Positions 1-5,500 of a DNA stretch of 5,500 bases are shown piece by piece. Both the position numbers and the translations under genes were made by a program. Positions within the stretch are counted from its first letter, which is position 1. Each line of letters starts with the position of its first letter. The DNA is from Betaproteobacteria bacterium UBA6904 (GTDB taxonomy: Bacteria; Pseudomonadota; Gammaproteobacteria; Burkholderiales; SG8-39), in the NCBI GenBank assembly GCA_002451175.1, contig DKBI01000008.1, positions 10,360 to 15,859 on the forward strand, given 5' to 3'. Below the pieces are notes generated by a model. That model made no database searches, was not told where the DNA came from, and saw nothing but the letters and a program-made list of their open reading frames with translations.

Positions 1-141
1 TACTTCGGCGGCACGTCGCTGCTGATTATCGTGGTGGTGACCATGGACTTCATGGCGCAGGTTCAGGCCTACATCATGACGCACCAGTATGAGAGCCTGC
101 TGCGCAAGGCCAGCTTCAAGGGCGGGATGCCCGTGCGCTGA
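1..141 (+). CDS. secY: Protein translocase subunit SecY, C-terminal 46 residues (partial)
   Basis: The window opens inside this gene in frame 1 and reads 46 residues to a TGA at 139-141. It is the pore subunit of the SecYEG inner-membrane channel that exports and inserts proteins with SecA or the ribosome. The visible part contains [20 protein letters not shown], which matches the last transmembrane helix of SecY (E. coli has a near-identical [20 protein letters not shown]), followed by a short basic cytoplasmic tail ([13 protein letters not shown]...). The helix is hydrophobic and uncharged over about 14 residues. SecY is normally the last large gene of the spc operon, and infA follows after 10 nt, consistent with co-transcription. 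The 5' end lies outside the window; the visible 3' end appears intact. Confidence 0.97.
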   Translation, partial: YFGGTSLLIIVVVTMDFMAQVQAYIMTHQYESLLRKASFKGGMPVR

Positions 142-151
142 TGCCGGGGCG

Positions 152-385
152 ATGGCCAAGGACGATGTTATTGAGATGCAGGGCGAGGTCCTTGAACACC
201 TCCCCAATGCGACATTCCAGGTGCGGCTGGAGAACGGCCATGTCGTTCACGCCTTCATCTCCGGAAAAATGCGGACGCATCACATCCGCATTCTTCCCGG
301 TGACCGCGTGACCGTGCAACTGACGCCCTATGACCTGACGAAGGGGCGCATTACGTTTCGCGCCAAGCAAGGAGAAGCCGTATGA
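152..385 (+). CDS. infA: Translation initiation factor IF-1
   Basis: A 77-residue cytosolic factor that binds the ribosomal A site during initiation together with IF2 and IF3. The protein is one OB-fold (S1-like) domain, with family motifs at residues 9-19 ([11 protein letters not shown]), 26-33 (LENGHVVH), 37-41 (SGKMR), 45-48 (IRIL) and 57-70 ([14 protein letters not shown]). I start it at ATG 152, giving [10 protein letters not shown] as in the family; the frame is open further upstream, but those codons overlap secY and do not resemble IF1. A weak GGGG element lies at about 146-149. E. coli IF1 has 72 residues; here five extra residues (QGEAV) follow the usual end, and their codons contain the Shine-Dalgarno sequence of rpmJ. 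The stop TGA overlaps the rpmJ ATG. Position between secY and rpmJ is the arrangement of betaproteobacteria and many Gram-positives, unlike E. coli, where infA is elsewhere. Confidence 0.96.
   Translation: MAKDDVIEMQGEVLEHLPNATFQVRLENGHVVHAFISGKMRTHHIRILPGDRVTVQLTPYDLTKGRITFRAKQGEAV
369..374 (+). promoter_or_regulatory. Shine-Dalgarno site for rpmJ, inside the infA 3' end
   Basis: AAGGAG lies 7 nt before the rpmJ ATG at 382. It is the strongest ribosome binding site in the window and sits within the last codons of infA, so both genes probably use it in a coupled terminate-and-reinitiate manner through the ATGA overlap at 382-385. Confidence 0.75.
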
Positions 386-495
386 AAGTGAACGCGTCGG
401 TAAAGAAGATGTGCCGCAAGTGCAAGATCGTGCGGCGCAAGCGGGTGGTCCGCGTCATTTGCTCGGACCCGCGCCACAAGCAGCGGCAGGGGTGA
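382..495 (+). CDS. rpmJ: 50S ribosomal protein L36 (zinc-ribbon type)
   Basis: A 37-residue basic protein of the large ribosomal subunit. It begins [15 protein letters not shown] and ends [11 protein letters not shown]. It carries the complete zinc-binding set C11, C14, C27 and H32, so it is the zinc (C+) form rather than the cysteine-less paralogue made under zinc starvation in many bacteria. The start overlaps the infA stop by four bases (ATGA) and follows a good AAGGAG site at 369-374. Length and motifs are typical for the family (37-38 residues). It is probably the last gene of the spc operon: a 78-bp gap with a promoter follows before rpsM. Confidence 0.96.
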   Translation: MKVNASVKKMCRKCKIVRRKRVVRVICSDPRHKQRQG

Positions 496-512
496 TGCCG
501 CGCAGGCGGCGT
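495..512 (+). other. Short GC-rich hairpin at the end of rpmJ
   Basis: GCCGC at 497-501 pairs with GCGGC at 506-510 around a GCAG loop; a U-G and an A-U pair can extend the stem to 7 bp (495-512), taking in the last base of the rpmJ stop codon. No run of T follows, so it is not a convincing intrinsic terminator. It could mark or protect the 3' end of the spc transcript, or be chance in GC-rich DNA. Confidence 0.3.
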
Positions 513-516
513 GCTC

Positions 517-546
517 TTGATACTGCATTGAACAGACAGATATAAT
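517..546 (+). promoter_or_regulatory. Sigma70-type promoter of the alpha operon
   Basis: A -35 element TTGATA (517-522, five of six consensus bases) and a perfect -10 TATAAT (541-546) are separated by 18 bp, one more than the optimum. The segment around it (511-556) is AT-rich compared with the surrounding coding DNA. Transcription would start near 552-554, leaving only about 20 nt before the rpsM ATG at 574. Its position between rpmJ and rpsM corresponds to the place where the alpha operon promoter lies in E. coli. Readthrough from the spc operon is also possible because no clear terminator precedes it. Confidence 0.8.
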
Positions 547-573
547 TCAAAGTTTTCCGTACACGGGGACCGC

Positions 574-957
574 ATGGCCCGCATCGCAGGCATCAACATC
601 CCGAATCACCAGCACGCCGGCATCGCGCTGACCGCCATCTATGGCATCGGGCGCGCTCGTGCGGAGGCCATTTGCGCCGCGGCCGGCGTCGACAAGACGC
701 GCAAGATCAAGGATTTGACAGACGCTGAAATGGACCGCCTGCGCGAGAGCGTCGGGCGCCTCACCGTCGAGGGGGACCTGCGGCGCGAGGTCTCGATGTC
801 GATCAAGCGGCTGATGGATCTGGGCTGCTACCGCGGCACCCGCCATCGCAAGGGTCTGCCCGCGAGGGGACAGCGGACGCGCACCAACGCGCGCACGCGC
901 AAGGGGCCCCGCAAGGCTGCGGTGAAGTTGAACGTGCCGGCCGGCAAGGCCGCGTAA
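574..957 (+). CDS. rpsM: 30S ribosomal protein S13
   Basis: A 127-residue protein of the head of the small subunit that contacts 16S rRNA, the P-site tRNA and the intersubunit bridge to L5. It begins [10 protein letters not shown]; residues 21-38 ([13 protein letters not shown]...) form the helix-two-turn-helix region; 67-88 ([20 protein letters not shown] and following) is highly conserved; the basic tail at 98-114 ([17 protein letters not shown]) is the rRNA/tRNA-binding extension. E. coli S13 has 118 residues; here an additional tail ([13 protein letters not shown]) makes it about nine longer. ATG 574 is chosen because it gives the family N-terminus, with GGGGA at 565-569 as ribosome binding site. 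It is the first gene of the alpha operon, followed by rpsK after 12 nt. Confidence 0.97.
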   Translation: MARIAGINIPNHQHAGIALTAIYGIGRARAEAICAAAGVDKTRKIKDLTDAEMDRLRESVGRLTVEGDLRREVSMSIKRLMDLGCYRGTRHRKGLPARGQRTRTNARTRKGPRKAAVKLNVPAGKAA

Positions 958-969
958 GGGGTAACGACG

Positions 970-1395
970 ATGGCGAGCAGAACCACACCGACGCAGCAGC
1001 AGCTCCAGCAAACGGCCTCCTCGCGCGCGCGCAAGAAGGTCAAGAAGAACGTGGCCGAAGGAATCGCGCACATTCACGCGTCCTTCAACAATACGATCGT
1101 GACCATCACCGACCGCCAGGGCAACACGCTGTCGTGGTCGACGTCCGGCAATGCCGGATTCAAGGGTTCCCGCAAGTCGACGCCGTTTGCGGCGCAGGTG
1201 GCCGCCGAACGCGCCGGACGGGCGGCGCAGGAATGCGGGGTGAAGAACATCGAGGTCCGCATCAAGGGGCCCGGGCCGGGCCGCGAATCCGCAGTCCGCG
1301 CCCTGAACGCCATCGGGCTGAAGGTCGGTTCGATCGCGGATGTCACGCCGGTTCCGCACAACGGTTGCCGGGCGCCCAAGCGGCGCAGGGTTTAG
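970..1395 (+). CDS. rpsK: 30S ribosomal protein S11
   Basis: A 141-residue protein of the small-subunit platform that binds 16S rRNA near the mRNA exit path. The core matches the family throughout: [20 protein letters not shown] (31-50), [20 protein letters not shown] (63-82), KGPGPGRES (99-107) and the C-terminal [18 protein letters not shown]. The HNG at 130-132 is the Asn-Gly site which in E. coli S11 is known to form isoaspartate. E. coli S11 has 129 residues; the extra length is an N-terminal extension with a glutamine-rich stretch (PTQQQLQQT, residues 7-15) before the usual SRARKKVKK. The start ATG 970 has AAGGGG (956-961) just upstream, overlapping the rpsM stop. A later start is not available, as there is no further ATG before the conserved core. 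Confidence 0.96.
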   Translation: MASRTTPTQQQLQQTASSRARKKVKKNVAEGIAHIHASFNNTIVTITDRQGNTLSWSTSGNAGFKGSRKSTPFAAQVAAERAGRAAQECGVKNIEVRIKGPGPGRESAVRALNAIGLKVGSIADVTPVPHNGCRAPKRRRV

Positions 1396-1405
1396 AGAGG
1401 AATTC

Positions 1406-2035
1406 ATGGCCAGAAATCTTGACGCCAAGTGCCGTCAATGCCGGCGGGAGGGCGAGAAGCTCTTCCTCAAAGGCGAGAAGTGCTACACGGACAAGTGCGC
1501 GGTCGACCGGCGGAGCTACGCCCCGGGCCAGCATGGCCAGAAGTCGGGCTCGCGGCTGTCGGATTACGGCAAGCAACTGCGCGAGAAACAGAAGACGCGC
1601 CGCATGTATGGCGTGCTCGAAGGCCAGTTCCGCAGGACCTACGCGGAAGCGTCGCGTTCGCGCGGCGTGACCGGCGAACGCCTGCTGCAGCTGCTCGAGA
1701 CGCGTCTCGACAACATCGCGTATCGCATGGGGTTCGGCGCGTCCCGCACGGAAGCGCGGCAGGTGGTCCGCCACAATGCCATCCTGGTGAACGGCCGCCG
1801 CGTCAACATTCCGTCCTACCAAGTGCGTACCGGCGACGTGATCGAGGTGGCGGCAAAGGCGAAGTCGCAGCTGCGCATCAAGGCGGCGGCGGAGGCCACC
1901 GAGTCACGCGGCGTGCCCGAGTGGCTGGAGGTCGACGCCAAGGCCCTCAAGGGAACGCTGAAATCGCTGCCGGCGCGGGCGGATCTGCCGTCGACAGTGA
2001 ACGAGAGCATGATCATCGAGTTGTATTCGAAGTAA
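1406..2035 (+). CDS. rpsD: 30S ribosomal protein S4, four-cysteine (zinc) type
   Basis: A 209-residue primary 16S rRNA-binding protein that nucleates small-subunit assembly and guards decoding accuracy with S5; in E. coli it also represses the alpha operon. The N-terminal part holds C9, C12, C26 and C31 ([11 protein letters not shown] ... GEKCYTDKC), the arrangement that binds zinc in Thermus-type S4. The motif [20 protein letters not shown] follows at 52-71, then the S4 RNA-binding domain at about 98-162 ([43 protein letters not shown]), and the usual end [11 protein letters not shown]. The frame is open upstream to 1340 inside rpsK, but ATG 1406 gives the family N-terminus and has AGAGGA at 1396-1401 before it. 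It lies 10 nt after rpsK and 15 nt before rpoA. Confidence 0.97.
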   Translation: MARNLDAKCRQCRREGEKLFLKGEKCYTDKCAVDRRSYAPGQHGQKSGSRLSDYGKQLREKQKTRRMYGVLEGQFRRTYAEASRSRGVTGERLLQLLETRLDNIAYRMGFGASRTEARQVVRHNAILVNGRRVNIPSYQVRTGDVIEVAAKAKSQLRIKAAAEATESRGVPEWLEVDAKALKGTLKSLPARADLPSTVNESMIIELYSK

Positions 2036-2050
2036 CGGGACGACGCACAC

Positions 2051-3034
2051 ATGGCACTGACCGGATTGCTGAAGCCGCGCATCGTAGACGTCCAGAACCT
2101 GTCGCCACTGCACGCGCGGGTGACGATGGAGCCGTTCGAGCGCGGCTACGGCCACACGCTCGGCAACGCGCTGCGGCGCGTGCTGCTGTCCTCGATGCCC
2201 GGCTTCGCGCCGACCGAGGTGCAGATCGCTGGCGTGGTGCACGAGTATTCCACGCTCGATGGCGTGCGCGAGGATGTGGTGGACCTGCTGCTGAACCTGA
2301 AGGGCGTCGTGTTCCGCCTGCACAACCGCCAGGACGCCATCGTCACGCTGAAGAAGAAGGGCGAGGGCACGGTGACGGCGGCGGACATCGAGGTGTCCCA
2401 CGAAGTCGAGATCATCAATCCCGAGCACGTGATCGCGCATATTGCGGCGGGCGGCAAGCTCGAGATGCAGATCAAGATCGAATCGGGCCGCGGTTACGTC
2501 CCCGGAAATCTTCGTTACCTGCCCGATGAGACCAAGAGCATCGGGCGCATCATTCTGGATGCGTCGTACAGCCCCGTCCGCCGGGTGTCTTACGCGGTAG
2601 ACGCCGCGCGAGTAGAGCAGCGCACCGACCTCGACAAGCTGATTCTCGACATTGAGACCAACGGCGTCATCGAGCCCGAGGAAGCCGTGCGGTACGCCGC
2701 GCGCATTCTCGTCGAGCAGTTGTCGGTGTTCGCGCAGCTCGAGGGCACGTCGCTGCCGACCGAGGAGAAGAAGGCGATTGCCCCGGATCCGATTCTGCTG
2801 CGCCCCGTCGACGATCTGGAGCTTACGGTGCGGTCGGCGAACTGCCTCAAGGCGGAGAACATCTACTACATCGGCGATCTAATCCAGCGCACGGAGACGG
2901 AGCTGCTGAAGACGCCGAATCTGGGGCGCAAGTCCCTGAACGAGATCAAGGAAGTGCTCGCTTCGCGGGGCCTGACGCTCGGCATGAAGCTCGAGAACTG
3001 GCCGCCGGCGGGCCTCGAGCATCATCGCGCCTAG
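2051..3034 (+). CDS. rpoA: DNA-directed RNA polymerase subunit alpha
   Basis: A 327-residue subunit (E. coli 329) that dimerises to nucleate RNA polymerase assembly and contacts promoter UP elements and activators. The N-terminal domain (about 1-230) has the dimerisation and beta-contact motif [20 protein letters not shown] (27-46), [20 protein letters not shown], and [12 protein letters not shown] (186-197). A linker at about 231-244 leads to the C-terminal domain (about 245-320) with [20 protein letters not shown] and [20 protein letters not shown]. The DNA-contact residues line up with E. coli with an offset of four: R261 (R265), N264 (N268), G292 (G296), K294 (K298), S295 (S299). UP-element recognition should therefore be intact. 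Only a weak GGGA (2037-2040) precedes the ATG, so translation may be coupled to rpsD. Confidence 0.98.
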   Translation: MALTGLLKPRIVDVQNLSPLHARVTMEPFERGYGHTLGNALRRVLLSSMPGFAPTEVQIAGVVHEYSTLDGVREDVVDLLLNLKGVVFRLHNRQDAIVTLKKKGEGTVTAADIEVSHEVEIINPEHVIAHIAAGGKLEMQIKIESGRGYVPGNLRYLPDETKSIGRIILDASYSPVRRVSYAVDAARVEQRTDLDKLILDIETNGVIEPEEAVRYAARILVEQLSVFAQLEGTSLPTEEKKAIAPDPILLRPVDDLELTVRSANCLKAENIYYIGDLIQRTETELLKTPNLGRKSLNEIKEVLASRGLTLGMKLENWPPAGLEHHRA

Positions 3035-3045
3035 GGAGACACGCC

Positions 3046-3450
3046 ATGCGACACGGACACGGGCTGCGCAAGCTCAACCGCACCACCAGCCACCGGCTGG
3101 CGATGCTGCGCAACATGACGGTCTCGCTGCTGCGGCACGAGGAAATCAGCACCACGCTCCCGAAGGCCAAGGAGCTGCGGCGCGTGGTGGAGCCGATCAT
3201 CACGATCGGCAAGACGCCGACGCTTGCCAATCGGCGCCTGGCATTCGACCGGCTGCGCGATCGGGAAGTGGTGGGCAAGCTGTTCGAGGAAATCGGCCCG
3301 CGCTACGCGAAGCGTAATGGCGGCTACCTGCGCATCCTGAAGAAGGGTTTTCGCAACGGGGACAATGCCCCCATGGCCTTGGTCACGCTGATGGACCGGC
3401 CGGCCGCGACGACCGCCGCGGAGAAGGGCGTAGACAAGAAGGCGGAGTAA
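3046..3450 (+). CDS. rplQ: 50S ribosomal protein L17
   Basis: A 134-residue protein of the large subunit, located near the exit tunnel. The family signature is clear at the N-terminus ([20 protein letters not shown], then [25 protein letters not shown]), followed by [20 protein letters not shown] and [26 protein letters not shown]. The last 15 or so residues ([15 protein letters not shown]) are a charged, low-complexity tail, as is usual for this protein (E. coli 127 residues). The ATG at 3046 lies 11 nt after the rpoA stop, with GGGAGA at 3035-3040 as ribosome binding site. It is the last gene of the alpha operon; an intrinsic terminator begins 21 nt after its stop. Confidence 0.97.
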   Translation: MRHGHGLRKLNRTTSHRLAMLRNMTVSLLRHEEISTTLPKAKELRRVVEPIITIGKTPTLANRRLAFDRLRDREVVGKLFEEIGPRYAKRNGGYLRILKKGFRNGDNAPMALVTLMDRPAATTAAEKGVDKKAE

Positions 3451-3471
3451 GGTCTGTTTACGCCGCACCAG

Positions 3472-3503
3472 AAAGGCCGGGCTTGCCCGGCCTTTGTGTT
3501 TTT
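3472..3503 (+). terminator. Intrinsic terminator of the alpha operon
   Basis: A perfect 10-bp inverted repeat, AAAGGCCGGG (3472-3481) and CCCGGCCTTT (3486-3495), encloses a CTTG loop, and is followed by GTGTTTTT (3496-3503). It sits just after rplQ. On the opposite strand the same stem lacks a T tract beyond its own three, so it would stop the convergent glycerate kinase transcript less efficiently, though it may contribute. Confidence 0.92.
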
Positions 3504-3547
3504 GGGCGGCACACGCCCCGGCCGAATCAGCGCTTGACGTCCCTCGC

Positions 3548-4801
3548 TCAGGGCGCGAGGAGGATCGCCCGGTAATCGTTGACGTTCGTTCGCGTCGGGC
3601 CCGTCACCAGCAGATCATCGAGCGCGCTGAAATATCCGTAGCTGTCGTGGTTTGACAGGAATTGACGCGCATCCAGGCCGCGGCTTGCGCCGCGGAGCAG
3701 CGTGTCCGGGGACAGGACGGCCCCGGCGTTGTCCTCGGAGCCATCGATGCCATCGGTGTCCGCAGCCACGGCCCAGGTGCCGCGCAGGTCTCCGAGGGCG
3801 ACCGCGAAACCGAGGAGAAACTCGCCGCAGCGCCCGCCGCGGCCTCCCCCGCGAGGCATGGTCACCGTGCATTCTCCACCGGAGATGAGTGCGACCGGTG
3901 GACGCCACGGCGAAGCATGCTGCCGGATCTCTCTCGACAAGGCGGCCATGACCTTGGCCACCTCCGCAGCCTCGCCGACAATTGAGTCCCCGAGAATCAC
4001 CGGTGTGATGCCCTCCCGGTGAAAGGCCTGCGCCGCGGCTTCCAGCGAGCGATGCGCAGTTGCAATCACGCGGTTCTCGACCTTGTCGAACAGGGGATCA
4101 CCCGGCTTAGGGGATTCCTCGAAGGCCTCGGGCGCCGCAATGCCATACTTCCCGAGGACCGCGCTTGCGTCGCTGCACGTCGAGGGATCGGGTGCGCATG
4201 GTCCGGACGCAATGTGGGTTGGATCGTCGCCGGTGACGTCCGAGATGATCAGTGCGAGCACGCGCGCGCGGGTGGCCGCGGCGAGCCGGCCGCCATGCAC
4301 GGCGGAGAGGTGTTTGCGCACCGTGTTGATCTCCTCGATGGGCGCGCCGCAGCGAAGGAGATCGCTCGTCAGGGCCTTCAACTCCTCCAGCGTGACGCCG
4401 GCGGTTGGCACCGAGAGCAGGGCCGAGCCGCCGCCGGAGATGAGCGCGAGCAGCAGGTCCTCCGGGCCGAGCCCGCTCGCGCCCTCGAGAATGGAGCGCG
4501 CGGCCGCGGCGCCAGCCGCGTCCGGAAGCGGATGGCCCGCTTCGACGAGTTGGATCCTCTGCAGCGGCAACCCGTGGCCGTATCGCGTCAGCGCAATGCC
4601 CTCCAAGGGGGCGGCTGCGGGCCAACTCCGCTCCACGGCGAGCGCCATCGAGGCAGCGGCCTTGCCCACCGCGGCCACCAAGGTACGCCCGCGGGGCGGT
4701 TCGGGCAGATGACCCGGAAGAATCTTCAGCGGATCGGCCGCTGCCACGGCGGCGCCATAACTGGTCTCCAGAAGACCGCGCATGCGAGACCCGGTAGACA
4801 C
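3548..4801 (-). CDS. Glycerate 2-kinase, GckA/TtuD (MOFRL) family
   Basis: A soluble 417-residue kinase that would convert D-glycerate to 2-phosphoglycerate with ATP, feeding the serine cycle, glyoxylate/glycerate, or tartrate pathways; family members are named gckA, ttuD or glxK-like. The N-terminal domain (about 1-240) carries VGKAAASMA with K47, ISGGGSALL (121-129), INTVRKHLSAVHGGRLA (158-174) and SDVTGDDP..IASGPCAPDPST (187-208). The C-terminal MOFRL domain (about 300-412) carries ISGGECTVT (306-314), RGGRCGEF (321-328), DTDGIDGSEDNAGA (348-361) and GPTRTNVND (401-409). Length is typical for the class. The first in-frame start is GTG at 4799-4801; an ATG six codons in (4781-4783) would give 411 residues, and neither has a clear ribosome binding site. 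The common RNQE after GGR is RCGE here. The exact metabolic pathway cannot be told from neighbours. It converges on rplQ and lies 29 nt after the transglutaminase-like gene. Confidence 0.92.
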   Translation of the reverse strand: MSTGSRMRGLLETSYGAAVAAADPLKILPGHLPEPPRGRTLVAAVGKAAASMALAVERSWPAAAPLEGIALTRYGHGLPLQRIQLVEAGHPLPDAAGAAAARSILEGASGLGPEDLLLALISGGGSALLSVPTAGVTLEELKALTSDLLRCGAPIEEINTVRKHLSAVHGGRLAAATRARVLALIISDVTGDDPTHIASGPCAPDPSTCSDASAVLGKYGIAAPEAFEESPKPGDPLFDKVENRVIATAHRSLEAAAQAFHREGITPVILGDSIVGEAAEVAKVMAALSREIRQHASPWRPPVALISGGECTVTMPRGGGRGGRCGEFLLGFAVALGDLRGTWAVAADTDGIDGSEDNAGAVLSPDTLLRGASRGLDARQFLSNHDSYGYFSALDDLLVTGPTRTNVNDYRAILLAP

Positions 4802-4830
4802 AGATGCTCGGCGCGCCGGACCTCGAGCGG

Positions 4831-5475
4831 TCAGGCGAAGCGTTCCTTGGCCGCGCCCTGGCCTAGCGCGTAATGGCTGGGGTAATAGTCCTTGAAATCG
4901 CGCTTGATCTGCTCCGCAGGCACATCCGCGAAGGTTCCCCGATCATGGACGTACTCCATATGTCGGCGGCCGTCCGTATCGAATGGGTGGAAGATCGAAT
5001 CCTCGCGCCCGTCGAATTCCAGCGGTTTGACCTTGAATCGCTCGCACAGCACGAGATTGAACGCCGGCGTCGCCTTGACCCATCGTCCTTCGAGGAGCAG
5101 CTCGGTGTAACCATGATAGATGAACAGGTCGGAACCCATCAGTTCGCGCAGGCGCGGCGTCGTCAGGTGATTCTTGACGTCGGCGAATCCGACGCGCGCC
5201 GGCACGCCGACGGCACGCGCGCAGGCCGCGAGCAACGCCGCCTTGCCCACGCAAAAACCCTCGCCCAACGCCAGCACGCTTGAAGCGCGGTAGGCCTCAT
5301 CCCGTGAAAAGTCGAGAAACGGGTTGTAGCGGATCCCGTCCCGTACCGCGTAGTAAAGCGACACCGCCCGCTCGCGATCCACCGCGCCGCGCGCGTGCTG
5401 CCGGGCAAAGGCCACCACCGCGGGATGCGCGCTGTCGATGTACTGCGCCGGCTGAAGGTAGGCGTTATCGGTCAA
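4831..5475 (-). CDS. Transglutaminase-like (papain-fold) protein, function unknown
   Basis: A 214-residue protein without signal peptide or membrane segment, so probably cytosolic. The transglutaminase-like core is visible: GEGFCVGKAALLAACARAVG (71-90) with nucleophile candidate C75 at a helix start, VPARVGFADVKNH (91-103), and IYHGYTELLLEGRWVKATPA (119-138) with H121. In most family members the third residue is an Asp in W..VDP; here the matching position reads WVKATP, so T136 replaces it, with N140 nearby. The C-terminal part (147-185) is rich in Asp, Glu and His (PLEFDGREDS, FHPFD, HMEYVHDRG) and is not assigned. Family enzymes act as proteases, amidases or cross-linking enzymes; the substrate here is unknown. 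The only suitable start is TTG at 5473-5475: an in-frame TGA lies two codons upstream and there is no in-frame ATG before residue 113. It may be co-transcribed with the glycerate kinase downstream. Confidence 0.8.
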   Translation of the reverse strand: MTDNAYLQPAQYIDSAHPAVVAFARQHARGAVDRERAVSLYYAVRDGIRYNPFLDFSRDEAYRASSVLALGEGFCVGKAALLAACARAVGVPARVGFADVKNHLTTPRLRELMGSDLFIYHGYTELLLEGRWVKATPAFNLVLCERFKVKPLEFDGREDSIFHPFDTDGRRHMEYVHDRGTFADVPAEQIKRDFKDYYPSHYALGQGAAKERFA

Positions 5476-5482
5476 GTTTCAT
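5465..5482 (-). other. Possible five-codon leader ORF overlapping the TTG start
   Basis: On the - strand, ATG AAA CTT GAC CGA TAA runs from 5482 to 5465 and overlaps, in another frame, the TTG start (5475-5473) of the transglutaminase-like gene. It could recruit ribosomes that then reinitiate at the TTG, or be chance. There is no clear Shine-Dalgarno sequence for either start in the visible bases. Confidence 0.2.
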
Positions 5483-5484
5483 CA

Positions 5485-5500
5485 GCCGGCGCGCGCCGGC
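5485..5500. repeat. 16-bp perfect GC palindrome at the window edge
   Basis: GCCGGCGCGCGCCGGC is identical to its reverse complement. It lies just upstream of the transglutaminase-like gene start (- strand) and reaches the end of the window, so it may be the inner part of a longer hairpin. With no loop of its own it is more likely to be a protein-binding dyad, or part of a terminator for a gene beyond the window, than a stand-alone hairpin. Chance in GC-rich DNA cannot be excluded. Confidence 0.4.

Noticed and set aside
89..151. Upstream extension of infA to ATG 89
   Set aside because: It would lie inside the secY 3' end and add 21 residues unlike any IF1; ATG 152 gives the conserved [11 protein letters not shown] start.
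547..1428. A 293-codon open frame on the - strand opposite rpsM and rpsK
   Set aside because: It is a GC-driven shadow of two certain ribosomal genes; the protein is Arg/Ala/Gly-rich with no recognisable domain.
1429..2529. A 366-codon + strand open frame spanning rpsD and rpoA in another frame
   Set aside because: It crosses two well-supported genes and their junction; composition is Arg/Ala/Gly-rich and it matches no family.
3504..3518. Second small inverted repeat GGGCG/CGCCC after the rplQ terminator
   Set aside because: Five-base stem with no T tract on either strand; not a convincing terminator for the glycerate kinase.
4809..4818. CGGCGCGCCG palindrome between the two - strand genes
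   Set aside because: Only 10 bp, no T tract follows on either strand, and such dyads are common by chance at this GC content.
4019..4873. A 284-codon + strand open frame opposite the glycerate kinase
   Set aside because: The - strand protein has unmistakable kinase motifs throughout; the + strand product has none.
1..5500. CRISPR arrays, tRNA or rRNA genes, insertion sequences, phage or toxin-antitoxin genes
   Set aside because: No direct-repeat arrays, cloverleaf-type sequences, transposase motifs or terminal inverted repeats were seen; almost all bases belong to recognised genes.

Overview
This window is a GC-rich bacterial chromosome segment covering the 3' end of the spc ribosomal-protein operon, the complete alpha operon, and two convergent metabolic or unknown genes. 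Protein signatures point to a betaproteobacterium. RpoA (e.g. [36 protein letters not shown], ending [13 protein letters not shown]) and L17 ([18 protein letters not shown]) resemble remembered Burkholderiales/Neisseriales-type sequences, and infA lies between secY and rpmJ as in that class. The identification is from memory of family sequences, not from a search; the genus cannot be named.

Layout on the + strand: secY 3' end (1-141), infA (152-385), rpmJ (382-495, overlapping infA by ATGA), a 78-bp gap holding a strong sigma70-type promoter (TTGATA, 18 bp, TATAAT), then rpsM (574-957), rpsK (970-1395), rpsD (1406-2035), rpoA (2051-3034) and rplQ (3046-3450), closed by an intrinsic terminator (3472-3503). 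Gaps inside the alpha operon are 10-15 nt, so it is one transcription unit. It makes the 30S proteins S13, S11 and S4, the RNA polymerase alpha subunit, and the 50S protein L17; the upstream part supplies the SecYEG channel, IF1 and L36. No stretch over 300 bp lacks a gene.

On the - strand, converging on rplQ, are a transglutaminase-like protein (5475-4831, probable TTG start) followed 29 nt later by a glycerate 2-kinase of the GckA/TtuD (MOFRL) family (4801-3548, probable GTG start). They could be co-transcribed; a functional link is not evident from the sequence.

I do not see a previously undescribed system here: the region is mostly core housekeeping. The points worth a second look are modest: an alpha-operon promoter whose transcript would be too short in its leader for an E. 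coli-style S4 pseudoknot; an S4 protein with the four-cysteine zinc motif beside a zinc-type L36; a transglutaminase-like protein with Thr where the catalytic Asp is expected; and an unusual start region for that gene.
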